This document shows positions 13,465 through 25,400 of a stretch of 64,000 bases of DNA, piece by piece. Origin of the DNA: Epiperipatus broadwayi (lineage: Eukaryota > Onychophora > Udeonychophora > Euonychophora > Peripatidae); assembly GCA_028023455.1 (NCBI GenBank), contig JAQFVV010012395.1, positions 8,422,498 through 8,486,497 of the forward strand, written 5' to 3'. The translations under genes were made by a program, and so were the position numbers. The notes beneath the pieces are model-generated. The model was not told the DNA's origin and did not search any database. It saw only the letters and a list, made by a program, of their open reading frames with translations. The first letter of the stretch is position 1; each line of letters begins with the position of its first letter.

Positions 13465-15300
13465 TGTACCAATATCGTATCGGTACATATATATAATTTT
13501 TGGCTAAAAATTATTAAAATAAAATTATCATAAATAATGCAAAGGTTAATAAATCAATAAATAAATTTATAAAAATCTAGATTTTTTTTTTTTACAAAAC
13601 AAAATGCAGTTTGCTTTAGAAATATTAAAACTAAAAGTCTAAAGAGTTGTTTTTATTATTAGTAGTTTGAAATAAAAGTACAAGTAATTAATTAGAAGGG
13701 GGGGAAGTTACAAGTTATGAGTAATTAATTAGAAGGGGGGGAAGTTACAAGTTATGACCGTTCAAGAATAAATGTCTCTCTTCATTTAAAATATTAAAGA
13801 AAAAAAAAAGGTAGTTTGCTAAAAACAATTAATTTATAGTTTTATGGGAAAAAATTAAAAGTAGTTGATTTTCAAATAATTAAAAATATCTCATCATTTA
13901 AAGTAAAGAAAAAAGGAGAATATCTTTTCCCATCATTTAAAAGAAATAATATATATATATGTTAATAACGATTGTAAACATAACAAAATGTGTGCATGTT
14001 GATAAAATGAAATAAGAAAGTTAAAAAATTAAACAAAAAATTTGCAATGGCTATGAATTAAAAACAATAAATTTCCAATAGCTACTAAGGTAAACAAAAT
14101 CCACAAAACAACAAGTTTGCAATGGCCACTAATTAAAAAATCTGAAACAACAGGAGTAAAAGCTTATTTAAGGAATTTCAACAACAAATATTGCTGAAGG
14201 ACACCAAAATGACAACAGGTCATCATAATAAATAGTCGTTTTTTCATCATACAGTCAGTTCAGTTCAGTTCAGATTACAATGAGTTGAGATTATAATTGA
14301 GATGATGATCAGATCAGTGCAGTTCAGTCAATCAATCAGTCAATCTATTATATATCCAGAATCAGAGCCCATGCAGTGTTGAGCAGCTTTTAGGAATATG
14401 CAATCTTGTTCCAACCCTTAGTCTAATGAAAGATCAGCAATTTGTATAGTAAAAGTGATGCCTGTGTAACAATCTAAATCCGCCATATGTCTAACTGTAT
14501 CTAAGAATAGTACCATGGAAATAATAAGCATAAAAACCTCCACAGGGCTTCAAACACAACCAATTGGGAAGAGTTTCATTTGAAGCAGCAAATAGCAAGA
14601 ATTATCCACATTCTGAAATCCTAGATAACAAATAACATTTTCTTATTTCCAATTTATGTAGCCATTGCAATAATTTGAAGCCTTTCAGAATCAATTAATA
14701 ATGAACTTTATAGCATGCATAAAGAACTATTGATGTGTGTGTTTTGAAATGTCATGTATGTGAATACTCTCTGTTATATTCTATTGATTCCATGTATTCA
14801 TTTAATGTGTCATGCATTATTTAATGCCTGTGTTCTATTCTAGTTTATTATATGAATTCAGAATATGTACGTAGTTAGTATAAGTAATTATCATTGTCTA
14901 AATAAATTATGTTCTTATAAAAGTATTTAAACATTACAATAATAAATATCTAGTTAAATAAATTATTTTAAGCTTAATTTTATCATTTAATTCTTCTTAC
15001 CACAAATTAAAGCAATAATTTGTTATTATACTACTTTTGATTAAGCTAGTCATGGGATATTTTGAGCACTGGATTATGGGCCTACTGTCCAAACATGTTA
15101 GTTCTTGTAACTATCTGGCATCTGAGGTTTACCTCAAACAAAATAAAGTGCTTGGATAGTAGGGGTTTGAATCTAGCAGTCAAGGTGGGCCATGGTCTGG
15201 AAATGTGATCATGTTATGCATCACATAGCTTGGTCTGACTGTGGATATCGTTAATTGATGGTATTCTCTTCTCTGCTCAAAGGGCCGGTCCATTCACATA
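13465..15300 (-). mobile_element. Solo LTR, copy 1 of the TGTACC family
   Basis: It starts TGTACCAATATCGTATCGG right after a TA run. It shares blocks in order with 55720-57504: the palindromic start, AAAATTATTAAA, GCAATGGCTA, AACTATTGATRTGTGTG, AAGCTAGTCATGG against GAGCTAGTCGTGG, and TCTTCTCTGC(C/T) then GGCCGGT at the right end. There are no coding remnants. It contains a tandem duplication of about 40 bp (13682-13757, around GAAGGGGGGGAAGTTACAAG). The extreme right end (expected ...TTCA) is decayed. Confidence 0.7.
13682..13757. repeat. Two tandem copies of a ~39-bp unit
   Basis: AGTAATTAATTAGAAGGGGG and the following GGAAGTTACAAGTTATG occur twice in a row without visible differences, a recent local duplication inside the solo LTR. 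Confidence 0.85.
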
Positions 15301-15420
15301 ATATAAAATTATAAATTTATGATAAATAAGGTTTGAATCCAGCTAAACCTACAAATAGAGTACATTGGATCAAACATTGAACCATCTTACGAATTAACAT
15401 GGTACAATATATATATATAT

Positions 15421-17361
15421 TGTAATGGGAGAAAGCTCTTTGAGATTCACATACACTGACCACGAGGGCGCCACTAGTCCGAACATAGGAACTAGACATT
15501 TATTTAATGGTGGACAGGATATGCGAACCTGAAGGCACCGGACTAAACTCAAGGAGAAACAAGATATCCTAAATATTGTTTGAACAGCTGAGAAATCAAA
15601 GCACAAAGACAAACATCAGCCAAATTAAGTTTAAACAATTTATTAATTTTATTAAAAGTTGGGCACTAAAGTGAAGACATCTAGCCATGAATACAAAAGT
15701 GGCTTATAGTAACCTATGTGTATTTACCAGAGAGTGCACAAGAGTACAACAAACATGAAGGCATTAAACATTTTGGCAGCAAAATTCGCTCACTTAAAAT
15801 ATATGAAATGGTTAGGATAATATCTTCTTGCTGGCCAGTTGTAAAATTACAAAAACAAACAACAACTCTAGCTTCCTGAATCAGAGATAATAAAACAGTT
15901 ACTGTCCCGCCGGCAATCAATGAAACCAGCACGGATGTCCGAGCAGTAATATTCTAATTACTGTTGTTAAAATGACACAGGACTGCTGTGCATAATACTA
16001 CATTCAAAGTAAACATGGTTGATCTCACTTACAAGACAGCAAAAGATATTTGATTACGACCTTACATAATCCAGAAAGAAATGACTACTTTCAGACAACC
16101 TGAAGAAATAACTTGACAAATAGCCAGCAAAAAGATTTTGTTGTTTGCACAAAAAGCACAAATGAAACATGCTTAAAGATTTTTTATTTTACAACTAAGG
16201 GCAGGTGAATAAATAAATACTACGAAAACTGCCAATGCGTTTTGTAATAGTTAACAAAATAATCAGGTATATATTAAACATATAAAATACAATCTCCTAA
16301 TACACCCCCTGATAAACAAAAATTGCAAACAAACTTGGAATCTTAAAACTAAGATTCCAAGACACACTTTAAATACTACAAAAAGTACATAAAGATAATA
16401 AATAATTAAAAACAATTAATACCATTTTAAAACATATTTATCATTAGATTGAATGGAAATTTAATTAAATGCAATTTATTTATCCTGGCTAGAATATGAA
16501 AAAATTTAGCTTACAGTGAGACAGAGTTCTAGTGAGTTAGTGACGAGGGTGCACTTTTGATAATAGTTCATCTTTCAGGTCCTTTGACAGCAGCAAGGTA
16601 GAGGCATTGTTTATTTTAGAGGTTCATGGCATGAATGAAGGAGAGCTGGCAGGTATGGGTCTGTCCTTTGTTCAAATTAGCAAGGCATTCTAATGATGGC
16701 AAACTCATAGCGTTAAATTTTGACATCTTGCACAGTAATGAAGTTTGTCGATAATGGTTTAAGTTTTTAGCAGGAATTAAAGTTCTGAACTGCTATCCAA
16801 AATGGTGTGACTCTCAGCAGGCAATCATTCAAGTCTGTCCTAATAATGAATCCTATCTCCTCCCCTCTAAATTGGCGGGCTACCTTTTTTCGCTACATTT
16901 CCCACGAAAAACTTTCATTAGTTTCCATTCTATATTTCAGGCAGGGCAAATATTAATTTCCCGCTCAATCTAATTTAAGACTTCCAACCAGGGATAATTG
17001 AAACAAAAATGACAAATACAAAACTAAATCTCTGCTTTTTAGAATTAACTTTATAAATATGACTAAAATAAAAGCAACAGGAATATATAATTAGCAAGCT
17101 TGCCTGTTTTTAATCAAATTGATTAAAACAGGTGGTGAAAATAAACTATTTTAAAATCAATTTTATAAACAAAGTAATGAAAGTAAACTATTTTAAAATC
17201 AATTTTATAAACATGAAAATGATTTATTTTACATATAAATGCGTATGTGTTTTAAATAATAACAAAAATAATTTAGCATTAGACATTTAATGAAAATGAA
17301 GTTGTTTTTTCCTCATTAATTTTAGTAATAAAACCATTGAATTGGAAATCAATCCAGTTCA
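15421..17361 (-). repeat. 3' LTR of the gag-only element
   Basis: On the + strand it begins TGTAATGGGAGAAAGCTCTT and ends AATCCAGTTCA. It pairs base for base, with scattered substitutions and balancing small indels, with 19506-21446. Open frames inside it (for example minus 15714-15932) recur with changes in the other LTR and are not taken as genes. Confidence 0.88.
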
Positions 17362-17605
17362 ACTGCCTCAACACGTGATCAAAAAAAAAAAAAAAACATT
17401 CCTGCAACTTTTTTTTTTTTAGAGAAGAAAAAAAACTAAACAATTTTAAACTATCCCTAGAAATTCGGCTGAACGTTTGCCTCATACTCATGAAAAACAA
17501 AATATTTTATTTCCAACATTTATCCGTTCTCATAAATCGTTAACCAAATCTTTTCCTTTTTTTTAAACATGCATCTGATCAATATCACTTATGCTCATCA
17601 GGTGG

Positions 17606-18928
17606 TTACTTCTTATGGAGAGTTTGGTCAGGACAATTGACTCTCCTGAACCTGTCTACAGGTTCTCTTGATACATTGCCAAAATTTACAGCCATTAAAA
17701 ATTCTGCCATTTCTTCTATCGACCACCCATTATTACTCAACATCATTTGTTGTATGTCTGGTGGCATATTATGCTGGATAGTCCTCGTGACTTGATCGTC
17801 TGACAACGGAAAGGCCATTAATGCCTTGAGTTTCGCTACTTGTCTACAAAAAATTGCGAGTATGTTTCACCATGAATGCTGGGATATCTCTCATGGGATA
17901 TTTTATAGAGTATCCCATCCTGTTTTGCTTCACTCCAAAATGTTCTTAAAATGGCATGCCTATATTCCTCAAATGTTCTTGGTTTGGTGAATAAAGTGTG
18001 CCACCAGTCAGAGACTGTTTCACGAAGGTAGTTACTAGCGACTGTAACTTTATCTCTTTCCGGCCAGTCTTGAACACGAAACATATTAGCTAAACTTCCT
18101 AAATGATCTAATGGGCTTTCTCCCATTTCAGCCTTGAACATTTCTATTAGGAATTGTTTTTCCAAGAATCTACTGGAGGGCCCCTCCTGTCTTTTACTTC
18201 TCAACTCTCTATATTCATTTTCTCTTTCACACTGTTTGTCTTCAGTATAGAATGCCCTATGTTTATTCTCTATCCCAGCTAGCCTATATTTGAGTCCTTT
18301 TATCATATCAATACAAGTTTTTTGTACTTCTATTTTCAAATTATCCTTACTTTCCTATATGCCTTCAAACATCTTTTCTAATTTCCTGACAGCACCATCA
18401 ACCCTCAGATATATTTCTCTCTGCATTTCTCCTTCCTTTAACATCTCCAATTCTACTTGTGTTGTTTTATGTATGTCTATCCATTCCTTGCACATCCATT
18501 CAACCTGCACCATCTTTATTTATAAACTACCTGTCCTAACACTACCTTGCTGTACCTCATCTTTTACTTCTTTCATCTCTTCCTTTAAAATTTCAACTTC
18601 TTGAACATCCTTATTTCGATCTTTGTCTATGGTTTCTATAGCTGCTTGATTTTTGTCAACTTTCTTCAATATTTTCTGTCTCAACTCTTGCAATATTGTT
18701 TGTTGACTGTTTTATTTATATATTTTGTTTTGCTATATTTTGTTTCATTTCCAGCAACTCTTGTCATATTTCTTTCATCTCAGCTTGCTGACTTTGTTTC
18801 ATTTCTATTATCAACTTTATCATCATCTGTGTCTTGCTCTCTTCTTTTTCTACTATCTGCGGGTATTTAAATGAAACAGGGCCCTCTTTCAAACCTGCCG
18901 CCTTGTTGCCTTCGTCTTTACCTTCCAT
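17606..18928 (-). pseudogene. Ty3/gypsy-type gag polyprotein gene, disrupted
   Basis: The initiating ATG is probably at 18928-18926, starting MEGKDEGNK. The N-terminal part is coiled-coil-like (many Lys, Glu, Gln) and is broken by stops between about 18770 and 18350. The best preserved stretch, 18339-17836, has the capsid-type retrotransposon gag signature: VASNYLRETVSDWWHTLF, with the paired Trp, and RTFEEYRHAILRTFW. A frame change then leads into 17818-17606, which continues gag (MPPDIQQMM). A CCHC zinc knuckle is not seen. Gag builds the particle that carries the element's RNA. This copy cannot make a full protein. Confidence 0.75.
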
Positions 18929-18989
18929 TTTTACACAAGTCTAACTCGCTATACTAACTTTTTTTTTTAACAAAAAATGTCAAAGCAAA

Positions 18990-19335
18990 TAAAATGCTAT
19001 TTATCTATATGCAAGAAGATAACGAACTATTTTTACTACTTTTAAATTCAAAAATTTTACTACGCACTATTTTTCTTCTAACCTGTTTATTAATTATTTC
19101 ATATGAAAAGGCAAATAAACTATTTTTCACACTTTTGACTTCGAAAATTAACTCTGAACGATTTTTTCTTTTGTTTAAACAACAACAACAAAAAAACTAT
19201 TTATTATTTATGTCATATGAAAAAGATGAACTATATATCTTTAACTCTTTAAAAAAATTAACTCTGACAGACTTTTTTTAGAAAATACACTATTTATTGT
19301 TTATTTATTTATGTCATATGAAAAAGACGAAACCC
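18990..19335. repeat. Imperfect ~100-bp tandem repeats in the untranslated leader of the LTR element
   Basis: Three diverged repeats, each with an AACTATTT...TATTTA-TCATATGAAAA core (near 19026-19110, 19126-19220, 19280-19330). They lie between the 5' LTR and gag, and produce chance open frames on the + strand. Confidence 0.5.
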
Positions 19336-19505
19336 CATTCTACCAAACTGCTCCAACAATGCATGCAATAATTAACAAAAATCGAATCTCTACCCACTAG
19401 ATTTTGCCACTGACACCTGAAATCTTTCTCAACTGTCTAAACAAAATCTCACATGGGCTTGAAAACTAGGAAGCCCCACGTTGATGTGCTAAAAATTACT
19501 ATATA

Positions 19506-21446
19506 TGTAAAGGGAGAAAACTCTTTGAGATTCGCATACACTGAACACAAGGGTGCCACTAGTCCGAACATAGGAACTAGATATTTATTTTAAGAGTGGA
19601 CAGGATATGAACCTGAATGCACTGGACTAATCTCAAGGAGAAAGAAGATATCCTAAATATTGTTTAGACAGCTGAGAAATCAAAGCACAAAGACAAACGT
19701 CAGCCAAGTTAAGTTTAAACAATTTATTAATTTTATTAAAAGTTGGGCACTAGTGTGAAGACATCTAGCCACGAATACAAAAGTGGCTTATAGTAACCTA
19801 CACGTATTTACCAGAGAGTGCACAAGAGTATGACAAACATGAAGGCATTAAACATTTTGGCAGCAAAATTCGATGACTTAAAATATATGAAATGGTTAGG
19901 ATAATATCTTCTTGCTGGCCAGTTGTAAAATTACAAAAACAAATGACAACTCTAGCTTCCTGAATGAGAGATAATAAAACAGTTACTGTCCCACCGGAAA
20001 TCAACAAAAACAGCGTGGACGTCCGAGCAGTAATATTCTAATTACTGTCATTAAAACGCTGTAGAACTACTGCGTGTAATACTACATTCAAAGTAAACAT
20101 GGTTGATCTCATTTACAAGACAGCAAAAGATATTTGATTATGATCCTACGTAATCCAGAAAGAAATGACTACTTTTAGACAACCCGAAGAAATAACTTGA
20201 CAAACAGCCAGCAAAAAGATTTTGTTGTTTGCACAAAAAGCGCAAATAAAACATGCTTAAAGATTGTTTATTTTACAACTAAGGGCAGGTGAATAAATAA
20301 AGACTATGAAAACTGCCAATGCATTTTGTAATAGTTAACAAAATAATCAGGTATATATTAAACATATAAAATACAATCTCCTAATGCAACCCCTGATAAA
20401 TGAAAATTGCAAACAAACTTGGAATCTTAAAACTAAGATTCCAAGACACACTTTAAATTCTAAAAAAAGTACATACAGATAATAAATAATTAAAAACAAT
20501 TAATACCATTTTAAAACATATTTATCATTATATTGAGTGGAGATTTAATTAAATGCAATTTATTTACCCTGGCTAGAATATGAAAAAGTTTAGCTTATGG
20601 TGAGGCAGAGTTCTAGTGATTTAGTGATGAGGGCACACTTTTGATAATAGTTCATCTTTCAGGTCCTTTGACATTGGCAAGGTAGAGGCAGTGTTTATTT
20701 TATAGGCTCATGGCATGACTGAAGAAGAGCTGGCAGGCATGGGTCCATCCTTTGTTTAAATTAGCAAGGTATTCTAATGATGGCAAAACTCATAGCGTTA
20801 AATTTTGACATCTTGCACAGTAATGAAGTTTGTCGATAATGGTTTAAGTTTTTAGCAGGAATTAAAGGTCTGAACTGCTATCCAAAATGGTGTGACTCTC
20901 AGCAGGCAATCATTCATGTCTGTCCTAATAATGAATCCTATCTCCTCTCCTCTAAATTGGCAGGCTATCTTTTTTCGCTACATTTCCCGCGAAAAACTTT
21001 CATTAGTGTCCATTCTATATTTAAGACAGGGTTAATATTAATTTCCCACTCAATCTAATTTAAGACTTCCAACCAGGGATAATTGAAACAAAAATGACAA
21101 ATACAAAACTAAATCTCTGCTTTTTAGAATTAACTTTATAAATATGACTAAAATAAAAGCAACAGGAATATATAATTAGCAAGCTTGCCTGTTTTTAATC
21201 AAATTGATTAAAACAGGCAGTGAAAGTAAACTATTTTAAAATCAATTTTATAAACAAAGTAGTGAAAGAAAACAATTTTAAAATCAATTTTATAAACATG
21301 AAAATGATCTATTTTACATATAAAGGCCTATGTGTTTTAAATAATAACAAAAATAATTTAGCATTAGACATTTAATGAAAATGAAGTTGTTTTTCCCTTA
21401 ATAATTTTAGTAATAAAACCATTGAATCAGAAATCAATCCGGTTCA
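19506..21446 (-). repeat. 5' LTR of the gag-only element
   Basis: On the + strand it begins TGTAAAGGGAGAAAACTCTT and ends AATCCGGTTCA; a TA tract follows at once. In the element's own orientation this LTR lies upstream of gag. I do not see a clear tRNA primer-binding site next to its inner edge at 19505. Confidence 0.88.
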
Positions 21447-21811
21447 ATATATATATATATATATTTAGTTTAAAAAAGTTCTTAATTAAAAATTTGATGA
21501 ACCACATTTTTTAATTTTCTTATAAAATAAGAGAAGACTTTATCATTTTTATGTGAGGTGTTCATTTCTATTATTACAATACCAATACATAAAAGAAGCT
21601 TCATTCTTTTATAATGTTTTCACCATCTTTGAATATATTATTTATAATATAGTAATTGATATATACTGGGGAAATTGTTTTAATAGAGCATCAAATAGTT
21701 ATAAACTCTCTATAATGATGTCATATGATTATTATTCAGTTATGATAGCATATTGTCTAAAAACATTGACATGTTTATAAGATGAAAATATTGTGTATAT
21801 TTATTTTTTAG

Positions 21812-21919
21812 AGTGCCCTAATAATTCGTTTCAATGTCCAGGAGGTGGCTGTATTTCTGATAGCAAGAGGTGTAATAGTATTCCTGATTGTCCTGAGGGA
21901 GAAGATGAAGCTTCTTGTT
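21812..21919 (+). CDS. Exon: LDL-receptor class A module 1 of corin-like gene
   Basis: A 108-nt symmetric phase 1-1 exon behind a T-rich tract ending in AG, followed by the strong donor GTAAGT. It encodes one complete LDLa module with six cysteines in the pattern CPNNSFQC, GGGC, KRC, IPDC, EASC, and the acidic calcium-binding end PEGEDE. Single-module phase 1-1 LDLa exons are usual in LDL-receptor relatives. The preceding exon, which must supply one base of the first codon, was not found in the 5' part of the window. Confidence 0.85.
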
Positions 21920-22332
21920 GTAAGTATTATTTTTGTAATTTGCTTGAATAAAATAGGTAATAATATTACCCTACATGATTTGGTGCTGTGGTAATACACC
22001 CTAACACTTCTGAATAAGACTCCTGAGCAATAAACCATCCAATTAGTATTTTTATTACTATTAAGGTTTAATGTTTATTTTTGCATCAACTTTTATAAAG
22101 TTCATTATTTAATGACTGAAATACATATACCTGTATCAATGTATATAATATGTAGGGTGTATAAGTAGAAACTTTCACATGACCCACCACTCTCCACTCT
22201 ATCTCATAACACTGATACACTTGAACACATATATGTGAAATGATAAATAATCACTAATATACATATTTTATGCTAAACCAGCAATCAACAGTTAGTCCAG
22301 ATTATCATCTCCACACATATATGCAATAAGTG

Positions 22333-22413
<81 letters not shown>

Positions 22414-25400
22414 ACAGATGGCGTTTCTACCAAAAACACCAATCAAGCGTATATTCTGTTTACATAAACGTCAGAGTAGCATTCACTATCTCTAACTATA
22501 ATTCCACTTTCAGATCATGATTTCAAGCTATTTGCTATCGTCAGTGAAAGACAGGAATAAAGAAACTAGATCTAAACACAAACTCTGAGCGTTTATGAAA
22601 CAATTTCTATTCAGCTTGCAAGCGTGAATTTTTTAGACACGTAATGTCTTCAAACTCAGCATAGCAAACCAGATAGCTATATGGGTCTGATCTCAGTTCA
22701 GCATCACCACATAGTAGAAGCCTCTGCAATCTATATCATTGCAAGAAAGACCTCAAAGGTACATTTATGATAAACAAAAATGCAAGTTAAAAAACTTGCT
22801 AACGCTTGTATTTATGTCCACAGATGGCGTTTCTACCAAAAACACCAATCAAGCGTATATTCTGTTTACATAAACGTCAGAGTAGCATTCACTATCTCTA
22901 ACTATAATTCCACTTTCAGATCATGATTTCAAGCTATTTGCTATCGTCAGTGAAAGACAGGAATAAAGAAACTAGATCTAAACACAAACTCTGAGCGTTT
23001 ATGAAACAATTTCTATTCAGCTTGCAAGCGTGAATTTTTTAGACACGTAATGTCTTCAAACTCAGCATAGCAAACCAGATAGCTATATGGGTCTGATCTC
23101 AGTTCAGCATCACCACATAGTAGAAGCCTCTGCAATCTATATCATTGCAAGAAAGACCTCAAAGGTACATTTATGATAAACAAAAATGCAAGTTAAAAAA
23201 CTTGCTAACGCTTGTATTTATGTCCACAGATGGCGTTTCTACCAAAAACACCAATCAAGCGTATATTCTGTTTACATAAACGTCAGAGTAGCATTCACTA
23301 TCTCTAACTATAATTCCACTTTCAGATCATGATTTCAAGCTATTTGCTATCGTCAGTGAAAGACAGGAATAAAGAAACTAGATCTAAACACAAACTCTGA
23401 GCGTTTATGAAACAATTTCTATTCAGCTTGCAAGCGTGAATTTTTTAGACACGTAATGTCTTCAAACTCAGCATAGCAAACCAGATAGCTATATGGGTCT
23501 GATCTCAGTTCAGCATCACCACATAGTAGAAGCCTCTGCAATCTATATCATTGCAAGAAAGACCTCAAAGGTACATTTATGATAAACAAAAATGCAAGTT
23601 AAAAAACTTGCTAACGCTTGTATTTATGTCCACAGATGGCGTTTCTACCAAAAACACCAATCAAGCGTATATTCTGTTTACATAAACGTCAGAGTAGCAT
23701 TCACTATCTCTAACTATAATTCCACTTTCAGATCATGATTTCAAGCTATTTGCTATCGTCAGTGAAAGACAGGAATAAAGAAACTAGATCTAAACACAAA
23801 CTCTGAGCGTTTATGAAACAATTTCTATTCAGCTTGCAAGCGTGAATTTTTTAGACACGTAATGTCTTCAAACTCAGCATAGCAAACCAGATAGCTATAT
23901 GGGTCTGATCTCAGTTCAGCATCACCACATAGTAGAAGCCTCTGCAATCTATATCATTGCAAGAAAGACCTCAAAGGTACATTTATGATAAACAAAAATG
24001 CAAGTTAAAAAACTTGCTAACGCTTGTATTTATGTCCACAGATGGCGTTTCTACCAAAAACACCAATCAAGCGTATATTCTGTTTACATAAACGTCAGAG
24101 TAGCATTCACTATCTCTAACTATAATTCCACTTTCAGCTATCTGGTTTGCTATGCTGAGTTTGAAGACATTACGTGTCTAAAAAATTCACGCTTGCAAGC
24201 TGAATAGAAATTGTTTCATAAACGCTCAGAGTTTGTGTTTAGATCTAGTTTCTTTATTCCTGTCTTTCACTGACGATAGCAAATAGCTTGAAATCATGAT
24301 CTGAAAGTGGAATTATAGTTAGAGATAGTGAATGCTACTCTGACGTTTATGTAAACAGAATATACGCTTGATTGGTGTTTTTGGTAGAAACGCCATCTGT
24401 GGACATAAATACAAGCGTTAGCAAGTTTTTTAACTTGCATTTTTGTTTATCATAAATGTACCTTTGAGGTCTTTCTTGCAATGATATAGATTGCAGAGGC
24501 TTCTACTATGTGGTGATGCTGAACTGAGATCAGACCCATATAGCTATCTGGTTTGCTATGCTGAGTTTGAAGACATTACGTGTCTAAAAAATTCACGCTT
24601 GCAAGCTGAATAGAAATTGTTTCATAAACGCTCAGAGTTTGTGTTTAGATCTAGTTTCTTTATTCCTGTCTTTCACTGACGATAGCAAATAGCTTGAAAT
24701 CATGATCTGAAAGTGGAATTATAGTTAGAGATAGTGAATGCTACTCTGACGTTTATGTAAACAGAATATACGCTTGATTGGTGTTTTTGGTAGAAACGCC
24801 ATCTGTGGACATAAATACAAGCGTTAGCAAGTTTTTTAACTTGCATTTTTGTTTATCATAAATGTACCTTTGAGGTCTTTCTTGCAATGATATAGATTGC
24901 AGAGGCTTCTACTATGTGGTGATGCTGAACTGAGATCAGACCCATATAGCTATCTGGTTTGCTATGCTGAGTTTGAAGACATTACGTGTCTAAAAAATTC
25001 ACGCTTGCAAGCTGAATAGAAATTGTTTCATAAACGCTCAGAGTTTGTGTTTAGATCTAGTTTCTTTATTCCTGTCTTTCACTGACGATAGCAAATAGCT
25101 TGAAATCATGATCTGAAAGTGGAATTATAGTTAGAGATAGTGAATGCTACTCTGACGTTTATGTAAACAGAATATACGCTTGATTGGTGTTTTTGGTAGA
25201 AACGCCATCTGTGGACATAAATACAAGCGTTAGCAAGTTAAAAAACTTGCATTTTTGTTTATCATAAATGTACCTTTGAGGTCTTTCTTGCAATGATATA
25301 GATTGCAGAGGCTTCTACTATGTGGTGATGCTGAACTGAGATCAGACCCATATAGCTATCTGGTTTGCTATGCTGAGTTTGAAGACATTACGTGTCTAAA

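Larger units (their letters stand above)
15421..21446 (-). mobile_element. Non-autonomous LTR retrotransposon, 6026 bp, gag only
   Basis: Two direct LTRs, each 1941 bp (15421-17361 and 19506-21446), flank a 2.1-kb interior. Read on the minus strand the LTRs start TGAAC and end TTACA, the TG...CA rule. The interior carries only a damaged gag on the minus strand; no protease, reverse transcriptase, RNase H or integrase is visible, so it depended on a relative for movement. It sits in a TA tract (ATATAT on both sides), making the exact target duplication unreadable. LTR divergence of several per cent by eye shows it is not recent. Confidence 0.88.

Noticed and set aside
15714-15932. Minus-strand frame recurring at 19798-20007
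   Set aside because: The recurrence is explained by the two LTRs; substitutions between them are not biased to synonymous sites, and LTRs normally carry no gene.
18601-18870. 89-codon hydrophobic + strand frame
   Set aside because: It is the antisense of the Lys/Glu-rich coiled-coil part of gag; such complements produce Phe/Leu/Ser-rich frames by chance.
23998-24207. 70-codon + strand open frame across the satellite inversion
   Set aside because: It exists only because the orientation switch at 24137 joins two arms; the satellite unit has no conserved frame.
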